Below the pieces are notes generated by a model. The model saw nothing but the letters and a program-made list of their open reading frames with translations. It was not told the origin of the DNA and made no database searches. Below, piece by piece: positions 11,918-24,100 of a stretch of DNA of 64,000 nt. The translations under genes were made by a program, and so were the position numbers. Numbering within the stretch: position 1 is the stretch's first letter; the number at the start of each line of letters is the position of its first letter. The DNA is taken from the NCBI GenBank assembly GCA_002224055.1, contig AZLU01000073.1, positions 62,001 to 126,000 of the forward strand. The letters run 5' to 3'. The stretch comes from Pezizomycotina sp. ARF18. Lineage: Eukaryota > Ascomycota.

Positions 11918-13208
11918 TCACGCCTCCTTTCTTCTTCTCCTTACGGCCTCTTTCCCTTCTTCGGAGGTAGTAGAGGACGGAGTAATCTTAACGCCACCCT
12001 CCTCCGACGCCCTATTCTTATACGACGCGGGAGATAAAGACGCGAGCGTATCGACGGTTCCGACGCTAAGGGGGCGTTTACGGCCGAGCAATCCCGCGCG
12101 GTATTGGGCCGTGTGCTCATCGGGAAATATCGAGCGAGCGTGATGGGGACGCCGTGCTCGGACGAACTGGCCTTTTGGAGGGAGTAGCGGGCGGGGAGTA
12201 CGTCGACGGAATGAGGGAGGAGTAAGGCGGGATGTCGACGCCGACGACTTTACTCATGCTCAACCGCGCGGCGGGGGCGACGTTATCGGTCTGCACTCCG
12301 GCCTCCGCGCTCTTCGCGCTTAATACCCTCTTGCGCTCGTCGATGGCGGAGCGCAAGGACTCGGACTGCAGGGATAGGGACTCGACGTCGATCTGGCCCT
12401 GCCGATGATGGAGGAGTACTGCTGTGCGCGTCGGAAACCCACGTGTCGTGCAGCGCGGACGCGGAGCTCAGCATCGAATCGCGAGCCTCTGCGCGCGGGC
12501 GGTAATCTCCTTGGCGGCGTTTTCCGCGTCCTTCAGCTTTTTTTCGGCGAGGAGGAGGGTTATTTCGTCGAGCTCCGGGAGCGGGACGTCGGGCGCGGCG
12601 GCAGCGGCGGCGGCTCGTTGAAGGAGAGGTCGGTGACGCTGCCGACGACGGTGTCGCTGAGGTATCCGTCGTCGGAGAAGTCGTTGTGGTGGTGCGTTAG
12701 CGGAGGAATTGCGGCTCGCTCTTGGCGTTCCGGCGCCTGGGGAGCTTCGGTCGTTTTTCTTCGGCGCGCGGGTGCGATTTCGGCGGAGAGGAAGAAACGG
12801 GGAGGGGGAGGAGGAGGAGTGATGGACGTGTAAGGCGCCAGGTTGATGTTCGGCGGACGATGCGTATTAGCTGTCACGCGTCTCGGGAGAGATGTACTTC
12901 ACGCGGCTGATGACCGCGAAGATTACCAGGAAGGAGAGGACTATGATGTGGTCGAGAGGGCACTGCAACGGCGAAGGAAAAAGAGAGAATTGTTAGTTTT
13001 TGATGTCCGTGCCGCGTGTGGACACAAAATGAAAAAAGAACGGGTAAAGACAGCCGAGAGAGAGAGAGAGAGAGAGAGATTAAAGGAGCGGAAGAGTGTC
13101 TTTTTTTATTTATTTTTTTTTTCTTTTTCGAGGGGAGGGAATGAACAACGAAAGGAAGTTTGTTGAAGGAATACTCACGACACGGAATAACAACCCACGC
13201 GACGCCAT
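11918..13208 (-). CDS. Type III-like single-pass membrane protein with Pro-rich tail, uncharacterised
   Basis: Family not recognised. The minus-strand ATG at 13208 opens a 10-codon exon (MASRGLLFRV, 13179-13208) ending at GTGAGT. The intron is 12963-13178 (216 bp, ending TTGCAG). Exon 2 begins at once with a transmembrane helix (HIIVLSFLVIFAVIS) followed by RVKYISPETRDS. After a frame change there is a long soluble region: a poly-Pro segment (APYTSITPPPPPPRFF), DFSDDGYLSDTVVGS, PPPLPPRPTSRSRS, a short helical part (LLLAEKKLKDAENAAKEITA), SAIDERKRVLSAKSAEAG, PPYSSLIPSTYSPPATPSK, and a C-terminus that ends in RRRRKEA with the stop at 11918-11920. At least four frame changes. Length about 360 residues. 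The PPxPP and PPY-like motifs suggest SH3/WW-type partners; that is inference. A CTA microsatellite lies just upstream of the start. Confidence 0.6.
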
Positions 13209-13265
13209 TCCTCACCGTCCGTACGGGGTGTATACGCGGTACGTATATCCGACTCAATAACTCTT

Positions 13266-13281
13266 CCTACCACTACTACTG

Positions 13282-13313
<32 letters not shown>
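13266..13313. repeat. CTA/TAC microsatellite
   Basis: About 15 tandem CTA units with one interruption. It sits 60-105 bp upstream of the start codon of the minus-strand gene at 13208, so length changes could affect its promoter. Confidence 0.9.
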
Positions 13314-13314
<1 letters not shown>

Positions 13315-15183
13315 GTCGTCATTGTTGTAGTTGTAGTAATAGGTTGCGACGGCATCGCTGCCGGTGTCGTGCGGGATGATGTTAGGGGGAGGTGTTTGGT
13401 CAACATCTTGATTGCTGTTAATGTGATGTTGATTGTTGATGGTGATGGTGATGGTATGATGATGGGTTTATGTCATTGTCGATGGTGATGGAAGGAGAAA
13501 GGATGATGGAAGGAAGGAAGAAGGATGGGCGATGGAAAAGGAAATAGGGAGGATTTTATTAATTTAAAAAAAAAAATGGGGAGGTCGGGATTGAAATAAT
13601 GTATGTAATACCGGGTTTCCGTGCAAGGTTGGCGGGAATTTCTTTGTTAACAAACAACAACAACAACAACACAAGATTATCTTCCCGCTGCAAAAAATTC
13701 ACCGAAAGCGTCTCTTTTGTCTCTTCGGACTCTCCCAGCTGCAAAATCGACAGCGGAAAGACGAGGCGAGAAAGACAAGGGTTGGGGGGGGAATTGGACG
13801 GGGACGGGGATTGTCGTCCACTGTAATTGGGCAGAGACAGGTTACAACTCAGCTACCACACACCCCAAGTTAAAAAGAAATCGATCGAAAAATCGCAGCG
13901 GCATCTACCTTAAGTGAGTATTAGGTCGGAAACAGCGGGAGCCAGCCACGAATTCGAAGTTGGGGTCTAGCGCTTGCATGTCAAAAGAAAGTGAGGGGAG
14001 ACTCAAGCACTCAAGCAAGAGCTGAGTTGGCGATCCAGAATGCAGCCACGAAATCAAATATTTTTCTGGGACTGCATCGAATTTTCACATGTCAAATGAT
14101 CGAGGTTTAGAGGAACCACGAACGCGGTGCATCCCCCCCCGTTAACATTTTTGCAATGTGTGTGAGTGTGTGTATGTGTGTGTATGTGTATGTTTTGAGC
14201 AATTGCGAGTACTCGGAGAAACAATACTGAAAAGAAAATGTCTATGAGTTATTTTTAATTTTTTTTAAATCTGAACAATTAGATAGAAGAACGTTGAGTC
14301 CATCTACTCGCTTCTCTCTCTCTCTCTTCCGAAGTCCTGGGTAAAGAAGGAAAAAAAAGGGGACTCTCCGTCTTTCGTTTTTGAGAGATAATGCACTGCC
14401 AATTCGTTGATTTTGTACACGTGTAAGGCTGACGGAGAGCGATAAGGAATTGACTCGTTTTTTTTTTTTTTTTTTTTTTTGTTTTTGTTTTCGAGCCTCG
14501 ATCCGATATCGAAACAAATTTTCCTCCAGCGATATGATCTAATATCGGCCACGACCACGACCACGAGCAATTGGGACGGAGCTCACCGTTCATCACGTTA
14601 TCGCCGTCGTGATACTGTATCGCGAACAACGAATCAACGCACGTCATCAATGTCGCAATAGGAAATCGAAACTTTTGCCTCGATGTGGCGATAAGAAAAA
14701 GAACAAATTGACATGTGATTATCACCTTAGCTTTCATCCCAAGTTCGTCGCTTTTTGTTTTTATTTCGTTTCGCTTCGCTCCGTTCCGTTTGGGCGATCT
14801 TTGTGCGCTTTTTTTTTTTTTTTTTTTTTTTTTCCTTGTTCGAGAATCTTGGAGAACTGTTCCTGAATCGCAATGGCTGATCCCTTTGGTTCATCTTCTT
14901 CTCCACGTTGTCTGTCTCTGTGAGCCAATTGCCAGCAAAGCGGTACCTGTAGCTTCATCTATCTCCGTCGTCATAGTTCCTTGCTTCGACTGCCGTAGTC
15001 CTGAACCGTTTTCCTGGACCGCCGGTACGTTTGCGTAAAAAGGATTCCCTTGCCGAAATAAAACGATACAAAGCCCATAAATTCCACGCATGATAAGATA
15101 GTAGTCCTGATTCGTCACACGAACCTGCCTCCAAACAGCTGAAGCCTTTCTCCCGCTTATTAGCGCTTTTCTGCGACGCTCCC

Positions 15184-15184
<1 letters not shown>

Positions 15185-15219
<35 letters not shown>
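15185..15219. repeat. Poly(A) tract, 35 nt
   Basis: The longest homopolymer in the window, in the intergenic region upstream of the gene at 15474. Confidence 0.9.
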
Positions 15220-15222
<3 letters not shown>

Positions 15223-15473
15223 GCAACGATGGACAAGTTCGCTTCGAACATCACGTGACTACTAGCTTGGCTTCTTTTTTTTGTGTGTGGTTTTCATCCG
15301 TTCCTTAAAGATTTTTCAACCGCTCAATCAACTCCAACCCTCCAAATCTCCAACGACACACTGCAACGCTGCAACGACCTCTCATCCAATCATCATCTCA
15401 GTACATAACCTCTCCGCAGCAAAGCAGTCGAAACCACCCTCTCTCTCTCTCTCTCCACCCCTTCTCAAAGTAT

Positions 15474-16325
15474 ATGCCCTATCGCTCTTAAGCAGGTCCA
15501 GCACCCGTACAACAACAACGGCACACCTCAGCAAATGCCCTCGATCCCCCCACCCTCCGCCTCCTAAAGCCCCCACCTCCGCCCCGACAACCCAGCACCC
15601 CTCCTACCACGCCTCTACGCCTCTCCTCCCTGCCCCTCCCGCTCTCTCAAAAAGCTGACCAACTCCGCGACCCGCTACTGCCTCCGCGGCCTCCAGAAGC
15701 TCGGCTCGCCCGGATACCTCTTCCTGGAATCCGAGTGGTGGAACGAACCCTCCATCGAAGCCCTCCGGAAGGTGCGCGCGTGGGTGAGGAACTACAACGG
15801 GGAGGAGAAGGCCGGCGTCGTGAGCAGCTTCGGGAGAGTTAAGGTTAGGAGGATGGTCGGGTCAGTAGGGTCGAGAGGGGGTGGTGGGACACCATCGCTA
15901 GTAAGGAAGAAACGGGAGGAGGAGGGGAGGAGGGGGGGAGGGGTGTTGAAGGGGTTTAAGGTGGCGAGGAGCGCACGATATAGCGCACTTTACGCTCTAC
16001 TGAAGCTCGGCGGGTTGGGGGGTGTAGGGGAGGCGGCGGTAAGGGATGAAGTGTGGAAGGAGCTTTCGTCGAAAGGTGCCGTCGGGAATAAACGGGAAGG
16101 CGAAGGGGGGAAGTGGAGAAGGAGAAGGATAGAGTACTCCACGAAGCGGAAGTAGGTCGGAAGATTAGGCTGGCGGGGGTTTACGAGGCGGATTTGAGAA
16201 GGGATAGGAGCGGGGTTAGGAGGTTATGTCTTGATGTTAGGGAGAGGCAGAAGAGTCCGATGGGGTTCATGAGGAGGAGTGGACGTAAAAAAAAAAAAAA
16301 AAAGATATCGCTCTCGTTGACTTAG
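15474..16325 (+). CDS. Uncharacterised protein with GSPG motif (paralogue trio, member 1)
   Basis: Family not recognised. The probable start is the ATG at 15474 (MPYRS), then QVQHPYNNNGTPQQMPSIP and a Pro-rich stretch read through two frame changes. The best part is one open frame of about 150 codons: RYCLRGLQKLGSPGYLFLES, WWNEPSIEALRKVRAWVRNY, then a Gly/Arg/Glu-rich segment, ARYSALYALLKLGGLGG and VRDEVWKELSS. After another frame change the basic C-terminus (LHEAEVGRKIRLAGVYEADL ... GRKKKKKK) stops at 16325. The block LGSPGYLF followed by a helix rich in Trp and Arg resembles SGTPGLIF and SGSPGLVF in the next two genes. A loop of type GxPGxI also occurs in RWD/DUF1115 proteins, but I cannot confirm that membership. 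Confidence 0.45.
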
Positions 16326-16618
16326 AGGGGCTTTTTGTGTAATATATGATTGGGTAGTAATACTTGTACAAATTTCAAAACGGCGCATCGTACATTCTCT
16401 CCATCCTGAGCGGTTTTTTGTGTTTTATTTGCTCGTAATCTTGTCTGTTCTATACACAAGTGTCCCAGGAAAAGCTGTAAGCGTTTATATGTATATACAT
16501 GTAGGAAAAAATAATGTAATACAATATGCTCTATGCTACGTCTCCAGCCTTTTTGAAATATTATACACCCCTCTCCAACCTCTCCAACCTCTCCTCTCCC
16601 CTCTCCACCCTAAAATCC

Positions 16619-18374
16619 CTATGCCCAAACACCTCTTCCCCCAACCTCCACGCTACTAGTCATCCTCCTCGCTTTCATGTACGCCTGGAAGCTCTTACTC
16701 CTCTCCTTACTCTCCTCCCTCAACCTCCAAAACTGCTCCTGACCTTTCTTCCTCTTCTCCTTCGCGCCTTCTGGTCGTTTTCCTCGATGAGGAGTTCGCC
16801 TTTAATACGCAGTATCGCGTTTTCTAAATTCTCCAGGTGGGACGTCGAAGAGGAAGAGGGAGGACGGAAGGGAGTAGAGGAGGCGTCAGAGACGCGATGT
16901 CGGGCGTATACCAGCTCATATCCTCCCCGTGATCCTAACTTCCGTCTCCACGCAGCCGTTCGCGAACGGTAGCAGACCTAACCGCCGCAATGCTCCGTGG
17001 TAGTGGCGGGTATCCTCGTCGTCAGGAATGTAATATTACTCTTAACTTCTCCTCCCCTTCTTCGTTGCTGTTGCTGTTGATGTTGACAGGCGTACACCAC
17101 CATCTTCTCCATCGTCCCGCCGCCGAACAAAAACTCCCGCCGGAATTCTTGTAGTAGGTTAGGTGGTCCGTCGTATAATACGAACCCACGCGACCGGTTT
17201 TGAATAGTAACCGATTAACCTTCTTGTATTTGCGACCTGTAATGGCCGCGTTTTTCGCGCGTAACGAATTAACCAGATAGAGAACTTTAACATCATCCTG
17301 TTGCCGTGTCCGTTGTGCATCGCTCTTCTGTTCTTTCTTCTGCCGTAATTTCTCCGCCGCGTACTTCGTATACCCAAAACCCGTCTCCGTATCCACCACC
17401 ACACCCTGTTTCTGTTTAGATTCCTGATACTCCCGTAAGCGTCCCCACTTCTTCCCACCCCGTTCCTCTCAACGTCGATCTTCTTCCGCCCAGTTCTCGG
17501 ATCGATAGACCTATCGCTCGAAAGTATCATCTTACGCTGTTTAACGCTCAGCTGTCGCCAGCTCTTCTCCGCGTCCTCCTCTGAAATCCCGTGGAAGCGC
17601 GCCGCGACCGTTATGGCTGCATCCGCGAAATCGGGTAGGTTGTAATTGTGCTTTAGTACTTTAGCGAGCGTCGACACGCCGGTTACTACCGCTACATCGC
17701 CTATACCGTCACCATCATCATCTCCTTCTTCCTCTTCTTCTTCTTCTTCTTCTCGTTTTTTCGTTTCTTTTTTTGCTGTTTTTTGCCCGGCGGGTGCGGA
17801 GGATTATGGGTGATATGGTAGGCACCGCGGCGCCGTGGACGACTTTTAACACGCCGAGGACTTTATCGCTCGCGAGGATGTTGATCGGTCTACCGCTTTC
17901 CCCCTCTTACACGCTCCTTCCTCTTCTCCCCCTCGTCTTCCATACCCTCCCATCGCACGATATTACCCTCACCAGCTTCGAAAGCTTCCACGCCGTCGGC
18001 ATTGATCCGTATCGGTAGGCCGGCGGGGTACTTGTACTCCGAGTATTGCAAGCTCCGCAAGTATTTCTGAGAATATAGGAAATCATTGATGGTTTCTGCT
18101 GGGTTTTTAGTTGAGGGGGGAAAAGGGGAGATGGTGAAGATTAGGCCGGGCGTTCCGGATTTTATACTGCTTGGAGGGTTAGTGGAGAGAGGAGGGGCCG
18201 GAGGTGTTTCGTTGCGCCGAAGGGGAGGCGGCGGAGGATGAAGAGGGAGAGGGAGACGGAGGAGGGGAGGGAGGGGAGCGGCATTGTTGCGTTGTTGAGC
18301 CCCAGAAGAGGAGGATTGGAGAAATATGGTATAAGGCGTGATGTTGTTAGGTTTTTATGTGGTCGTTCTTGCCA
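16619..18374 (-). CDS. Uncharacterised protein with GTPG motif (paralogue trio, member 2)
   Basis: Family not recognised; about 570 residues over roughly seven frame segments. The minus-strand start is the ATG at 18374 (MARTTT), followed by a Pro-rich region and SSIKSGTPGLIFTISPFPP. Then come AETINDFLYSQKYLRSLQYS, PAGLPIRINADGVEAFEAGE, GRPINILASDKVLGVLKVVH and a Lys/Glu-rich low-complexity linker over a TTC repeat (about 17725-17750). The longest clean frames follow: STLAKVLKHNYNLPDFADAA, HGISEEDAEKSWRQLSVKQR, TGFGYTKYAAEKLRQKKEQK, VLYLVNSLRAKNAAITGRKY and GRVGSYYTTDHLTYYKNSGG. The C-terminal part reads LENLENAILRIKGELLIEEN and FWRLREESKERSKSFQAYMK, ending GVWA with the stop at 16619-16621. 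It is divergent from the gene at 18630, about 255 bp away, so the two could share a promoter. Confidence 0.5.
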
Positions 18375-18629
18375 TTGTGTGAGGAGGGATGATGATGTTG
18401 GTGATAGTTGTTGTTGGAGGTTTAGAGGAAACGAACGGAGCGCCAGAAGAAAAAAAAAAGAAAAAAAAGAAAAAAATAAAGATAATGAGCACGTGACCTC
18501 GACCACGCTATTTTTGGCCGCGTCTCTATCCTTTTTTTTTTTTTTTTGGGGGGGGGGCTATTCGTCCGATTTATCCTCCACAAGTCCCACCAACGGTTCT
18601 ATCAACCTCATCCTCCATCTCCACCACAA

Positions 18630-19177
18630 ATGCCGCACATAACATCCCTCTCCGCCGCCGCCTCCTCGCGCGCTCAAAAACCCACGCGCCGCGCTTACTC
18701 TCCTTGTACATCCTCCCCTCCCTCCCCACAAACCCCAAAAGCCTCCGCAGCGTAGTGCTAAACCTGAACAAGCGCTCCTCCGCCGTCACAATAATCAAAA
18801 GCGGTTCTCCGGGTTTGGTATTCCAGGAGAGCAGCGAGAAGAGGAGTTTGAGGTTTCGGGATTGGTTGGATAAGAATTTTGCTGGGGGAGGGTTTGGATG
18901 GAGAGGAAGGTGGAGGGGCTGTAAAGGAAAAGGAACTTGAAGAGAGAAGGGAAGGGGATACCAGTAAAAGCGAGGGTGAGGGGGAAGAAGAGGGTGGTGT
19001 GAAGAAGGAGAAAGGGAAGGATGGATCGTTAGGGTGGCTGGTAATAAGTGCCGCATCGTGGACGGTATCGAGGAGTTTAAGGGCGCGTTGGGGAAGCGGG
19101 TTTGGGAGAGGAGTGGATTGGGCGGCGGAGAAGGCGGAGGGGGAGGAGAAAGGTTCGTAACAACGATTGCATTAGCC
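18630..19177 (+). CDS. Uncharacterised protein with GSPG motif (paralogue trio, member 3)
   Basis: Family not recognised. The likely start is the ATG at 18630 (MPHITSLSAAASSRAQKPTR). After a frame change the best stretch is LYILPSLPTNPKSLRSVVLN, KRSSAVTIIKSGSPGLVFQE and SEKRSLRFRDWLDKNFAGGG. A Glu/Gly/Lys-rich low-complexity segment follows in another frame (KEKELEERREGDTSKSEGEG). The end is read either as ...GSLGWLVISAASWTVS with a stop at 19160, or, in the third frame, as RIVDGIEEFKGALGKRVWER with a stop near 19177. I favour the latter because it looks less like low-complexity noise. Upstream, a T15-G9 run at 18532-18556 lies in the shared divergent promoter. Function unknown. Confidence 0.45.
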
Positions 19178-20025
19178 TAACAACATATATGTAACAAATC
19201 TTGTATATAGACGGCAAGGGCAAAAAATTTCCTATTCCTATCGTCTTCTATATCTAGTCCACTGGCGAAAGCCTCTTTGGCCTTAACTACTATCGCCATC
19301 CACGATCACCTGATTACAAAAATATCCATGAGCGTTTGCGGCGGGGGCTTTCTAAACCATGTCGGGCCGCTATAGCGGCGGCTCTTAGCAGTTACTTACT
19401 TTTGTACATAGAAACGCGGCTCCTCCCCTATAGCCGCAAAACGCACCCACCTATACCCGCTTCTTCGGAAAGATCCTTTTCTACGAAAATGCAGATATCC
19501 CGGTCTTCTGATCGTTCTTCCATGGGCCAAATCCGCTGAAAGAAGAGGAACAAAGTCTTAACAGGCATGGACTTAGGCTGGTATTAGTAGGGCAGTGTAC
19601 CTGGAGTACTACTAGTAGACAGCGTTACATTTCGTTTGACCCGCCTATATTTGATGTATGTAGCTGTAAAACCTTATCTGGCAACCACATCAGAATGTAG
19701 GCCAGTCAAGCGGATATTCCATACTGAATATATGCTGTTGATTTGGTACTATCATTATATTTATACTACCTATATCGTTCAAGCCATGTTCAATAATCTT
19801 ATGAGCGTAATGAAATACATCGTACAGAAAAAAGCCAGAAAAAATAAATAAAAAAAAAAACATGATACTACTACAAAAAATGAAAGCAACATAAGAGCCA
19901 AAAGTTCACCCTTATCAACGTCTGAAGTCGACAAAGTGCCTCCCGCCCTGAGAACGTTTGGTAAACGAACACCAGGGGGAAGAAAAAGCACTCAATCGAA
20001 GATTCAACAGGACGGGCAAGTATCT
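19178..20025. other. Intergenic, no gene recognised
   Basis: Short frames only. I see no motif or repeat. Confidence 0.5.
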
Positions 20026-21199
20026 CTACGCCAGGCTCAAGTCTCCGATAATCATGCGGTGATCACTATTCAAACGCGGTTGTCGTTGTACTTATGCTGG
20101 AGATCGCCACCGTCAACAGTATCGTTACTACCCCCAAACTCCGCGTTACTAACCGCGTAACCCTCAATGCTCCAGTAACTCGACGGAGGGTTACTGCTAT
20201 GCTCCCACGGGCTAACGAAAATATAATCGAGCGGTTGCTCGAAGTACTCCCCGCCGAATCCCGTGTAGGTGAACAGCGGCCCCAGATCTTGTAGAAGTTC
20301 CCCGCGACGTCCCGCTGGAGTTCTTCGAGGATGTTACCGTTTCCAGTGCCGTTTTTGATGTTCGGGTATCCGGGGTCGTTGAGTTCGCCGTTGAAGTCCG
20401 CGCCGAGGATGCAGGGAACTTTGTATGGGAGCTACTATCGCGGCCGGTCCACCAGTCGAAAGTGTTAGAGAGGAAGCTCAGCGATTGCGCGCGCGGGTAG
20501 TCGTCATCCCAGGGGTACGCATCGTCTAAATGCGCGGCCATAACCGCCACCGTCCGCAGGCCATCGGTAGACTGGAATAACCGACGGTGACCAGTCGGTT
20601 ATTCGACCCTCCCCACGATTTATTCGGGTACGTCGAATTCGCCGCGAACCAGCTCGTCTCCCACCTCATAAGCGTCCACCGGCTCGGCCTGTAAAAAATC
20701 GGCGAGTACTCCCCCCCGTACTTCCCATCGTCCCGTCCGACGCCAACATAACTCCACTCCCCCGGACCAGTGTACAATCTCGCATCCTGCGTGATATCAT
20801 AGTCCAACCTCCCGTTCCTCTGCGCGTTTAACCTCGCGCCGTTGCTGTTGTAGTTGCTTATGCGCGTGAATTTGCTGCCGTACTTATCGGTCACGTTGCG
20901 GTTTAGGTTCGTGAGGATGTCCTGGAGCTGGTTGTCTTTTACCTCTTGCATGGTTATGAAGGTGTCGGGAGGGATGTGCGGAGGTGAAAGGAGAGTTCGG
21001 AGATTTGGCCGGCGAGGCGGACGGGCCATGGCCGCTCGTTTGGGTAGGAGGATAGGCCGTCTGCGCGGACGTTGTGCTGGATTATTCTGATGGGTAGCGG
21101 GTCGCGGGCGCAGCTTGCGCTGGTAGCTAGGAAAGTAGGAGGAAACTAAGGAGGAGTCCTGGTATTAGCAAAATCTTGATTAAAGACTAACAAGCGCAT
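20026..21199 (-). CDS. Secreted endonuclease/exonuclease/phosphatase-family protein
   Basis: Predicted metal-dependent phosphoesterase of the DNase I/inositol-phosphatase fold. The family motifs appear in order: LPIRIIQHNVRADG (N-terminal strand), RLAGQISELSFHLRTSLPD, FITMQEVKDNQLQDILTNL (catalytic Glu), VGVGRDDGKYGGEYSPIFYR, VAVMAAHLDDAYPWDDDYPR (first His region), LGADFNGELNDPGYPNIKNG (Asp-Phe-Asn motif) and NSDHRMIIGDLSLA (terminal Asp-His) with the stop at 20026-20028. Length about 330 residues, usual for fungal secreted members. The N-terminus is uncertain: the ATG at 21199 (MRLL) is the most upstream candidate, with either a signal peptide in a shifted frame (ILLIPGLLLSFLLLS) or a short intron ending CCTTAG. 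At least four one-base frame changes. Substrate unknown. Confidence 0.8.
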
Positions 21200-24100
21200 T
21201 GGATAGCGAGGTACTGGGTAGGAGAATGGCATGAGGGGAAAACTAACAAGTTATAAGACCACATCTTGACACCTTGAAGCTTTAGGAAACTTTTGCTATG
21301 CGATGTATGAGCGCGGCCTCATGAACCACTCTTTCTCATAATCATGGCGAGAGGAAAAGCGCACTTCTTTATACTGATGAGTCCTCCATAGTCGTTTTCG
21401 CAAAGTGCATATCTGACTACTTATATCTCCCACCTTGCAAGAAACAACACCAAGAATGAGCGGGGTTGCAATTCTAATCGATAGCAAAAGCTAATCACTG
21501 GCAATAGCAAGCCTAAATCACAACATCACCCGATTTCGAAAAAAAAAAAAAAAAAAAAAAAAAGTTTGCAAAATCATACGCAAAAGCTAAAAAGATATAA
21601 AGCTCTCAAGCTTTCATTGGCATAATCGGAATATAGACAAAAGGTGAACGCGTGTTGCGGTTTCAGCCCGACTATAGGTGGAATCGACGTCGGAACAGGA
21701 GCAATGCTAAACAATTTGTTAAGTATGGCCCAACGTAGGCGTCATAAGGCCTGCTCCGAGCAAGCGGGAGACGAACATCTACTTTTTTTTTCGTCGCGAA
21801 TGCTCTCCATACACTAATGCAGAGACGGGACCCTTGCCGAAAAGCAGTCGGTCCTGGTCCAGAGGGCACGATTCGACGAATGAAAACACGAGACTTGGGC
21901 ATTAGCTTCTCCGGCGTGCCCTACAACAGGAAGGAGGCTGGCCTTCGAGGGGCTTTTACCGACGTTAATGATCGCAGAAAGCGCATTGACATGGGCAGTT
22001 TCGACTCCGAGTCGGTACTCACTGACCGCCGCTGCCCCTTTTCGTGCACGTTTTTACCTCGACAGGCAGGCAGGCCTCGTCATCCGATTAACACTCCCTG
22101 TCTTTCACTATGGTCCGTTGATGGAAAGGGTTTGAACTCCGTGATCCAGGGGCCAAAGCCAACCACTCGCGCACGATTTATGAGAAATAAGCTTTCCATA
22201 TCCATGCAGGAGGTGATCTGCTTATCGGCTCTTGGGACGGCCAAGTGATAACTCCATGGTTCAGGGATTTCGCAGCAATGATATAAATTTCCCTATCTCA
22301 TCTAGAATACGAGGGAAAATAAGAAGTGAGTTTATAATGTTTTCAGGACTTAAAACGATAAGAGATGCTCGACCGTTACCGGACACCTGCCGCCCTCCTC
22401 GGTTGTGCACCAATGAAAGAATATCCCGCCAATGGTGAACCAAAACGTCACCACGAGCGGAAGGTGGATGGCTTGCTGGCTCATGAAAAAGCTTTGCTGG
22501 AGAGTGCTACAGGCATCGTCGTACTCATGATCAGCAAGGGTAGGAAATCCATGTCGACAAGTCATAACGTTTCTTCGTCATAATTATCTCGCACGAACAT
22601 TCGTTTCTTGCTCTACAAACTACAAATATTCCAGATTACATCACTTTCGGTGGGTTGAATTAAGTGAATAGATGAAAAGCTTGTTCCTGAAAGTCCTTGA
22701 CTTTGCGCAAGGTTTCGTGATCTCGTCTCACCAGATCTCATCCAGTTCCGTGTCCTGACGGGAAAACGTGCTCTTGGTGGTTCATGGTACTTCCCTGTAT
22801 CCTCTCACATGCTGTGCATAAAACGTTTCCCCGCGGCCGTTACACGTTTAATATCGAGATCCCCAGTTAATTTGTTTATCGGCGACGGAATTAAACAATC
22901 TACACTTTGCGCGATGAGCTCCTATGACTTCAATTTTGGCACTGATAGAGACCTCAACGGTCACGGAATGTGGCCGATAGATCACTGGAGCTCCTTTAAG
23001 CAGCAAGGACAACTTCGTCGCGATAAAGAGTTGAGCCCAAATTCTCCTATCGGTGCCAGTGATCTACCAACGCCGAAGTTGTTTCTCTATAAACTTATAG
23101 CTAACACTTACGGATCCTAGACTCTTCAATCTGAGAGGAAAAACGGCTAAAATGTCGAAAATATGTTGGAAAAATTAGTTGGAATGGTTTAGTAGTGAGC
23201 GCTGCAAACAGCAATACTATTCTTAGCTCAGGCATCTACCCCGATTTTGGCAGAAATTAAACGCCGGGTTCTCAACGGAAAGGTATACACATCTATCATG
23301 ACAGTAAAAGCCTACTAGTTCATCGAAACATTTTCTGTGAGAGCCGCAGTTCTTTCGCCTATGTATTTACTCATTTCAGTGAAAACTAGGCGGGGGAGCC
23401 AATGTTGTTTAGTGGGATAGTTTCTGCAAATATTCTCAGCAAAATGCGCCGGACAATTTATAAATACATGTCCTGTTTGTTTTTGCCTATGTAATGTCGA
23501 GTTTTGGTAATCGGCTCGACTCAACCAAACATTCGAATTCAATAATATTGCACAATGGATCGAATGAATGACACGAAACTATCAGTGCTAGACCTCGAGA
23601 TAATGTGAAATTGTACTGATGATAAACCGACCTAGTCCTCAGCGGTAATAGGGGTACGATTGGATCTTAAAAATGGCATTGGTAGCACGGGATGAGCCGC
23701 ACCCAACCTTCAATACACGGCGCACGCCGACCTTCACTATACCGTTGAGATCTAGCCTCGAGATGTCGGCGGTAATCATTCTTATATAAGCCACCCGGCA
23801 GTTGCTAAGCGATACATGAATGATATTTATAGCACCGTAAGTCTTTCTCATGGGCTACTACTTTACGGTGTTACGGTTCTCAGGTTTCATAGAGCACCAG
23901 CATCAGTTAACGGTTTATCGTCGAATGTTTCAAACAAATTATATATTCAAGCAAAACCCTAGACTAGCCCAAAGCAATCACCGAAGGAAGTTTACGTATT
24001 TAATTTCGCTTCGAAAATTTATCCAGAGCCGCTATTAATTCCAACGATTATCTTGTTCGTTAGACCGGGCGCTTCCCAACGGCCTCACCTTCAGGCTAAT

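Larger units (their letters stand above)
13209..15473. other. Intergenic, microsatellites and homopolymers
   Basis: No convincing gene. It contains the CTA repeat (13266-13313), a GATGGT-type degenerate stretch (13430-13500), a TG/TATG microsatellite (about 14155-14195), T23 (14458-14480), T25 (14809-14833) and A35 (15185-15219). Open frames of 60-150 codons here read through these tracts and are not accepted. The last 100 bases before 15474 are C/T-rich (CTCTCT run) and look like a leader. Confidence 0.5.

Noticed and set aside
13560-15240. Several 60-150 codon frames on both strands
   Set aside because: They are held open by homopolymers and microsatellites and have no protein-like features.
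21817-22248. 143-codon plus-strand open frame
   Set aside because: No motif, no leader-like upstream sequence and no intron; composition looks like chance in a long spacer.
22809-23120. 103-codon frame containing HGMWPIDHW, reminiscent of the RNase T2 HGLWP motif
   Set aside because: Only this short string matches; the second catalytic motif, signal peptide and cysteines of RNase T2 are absent.
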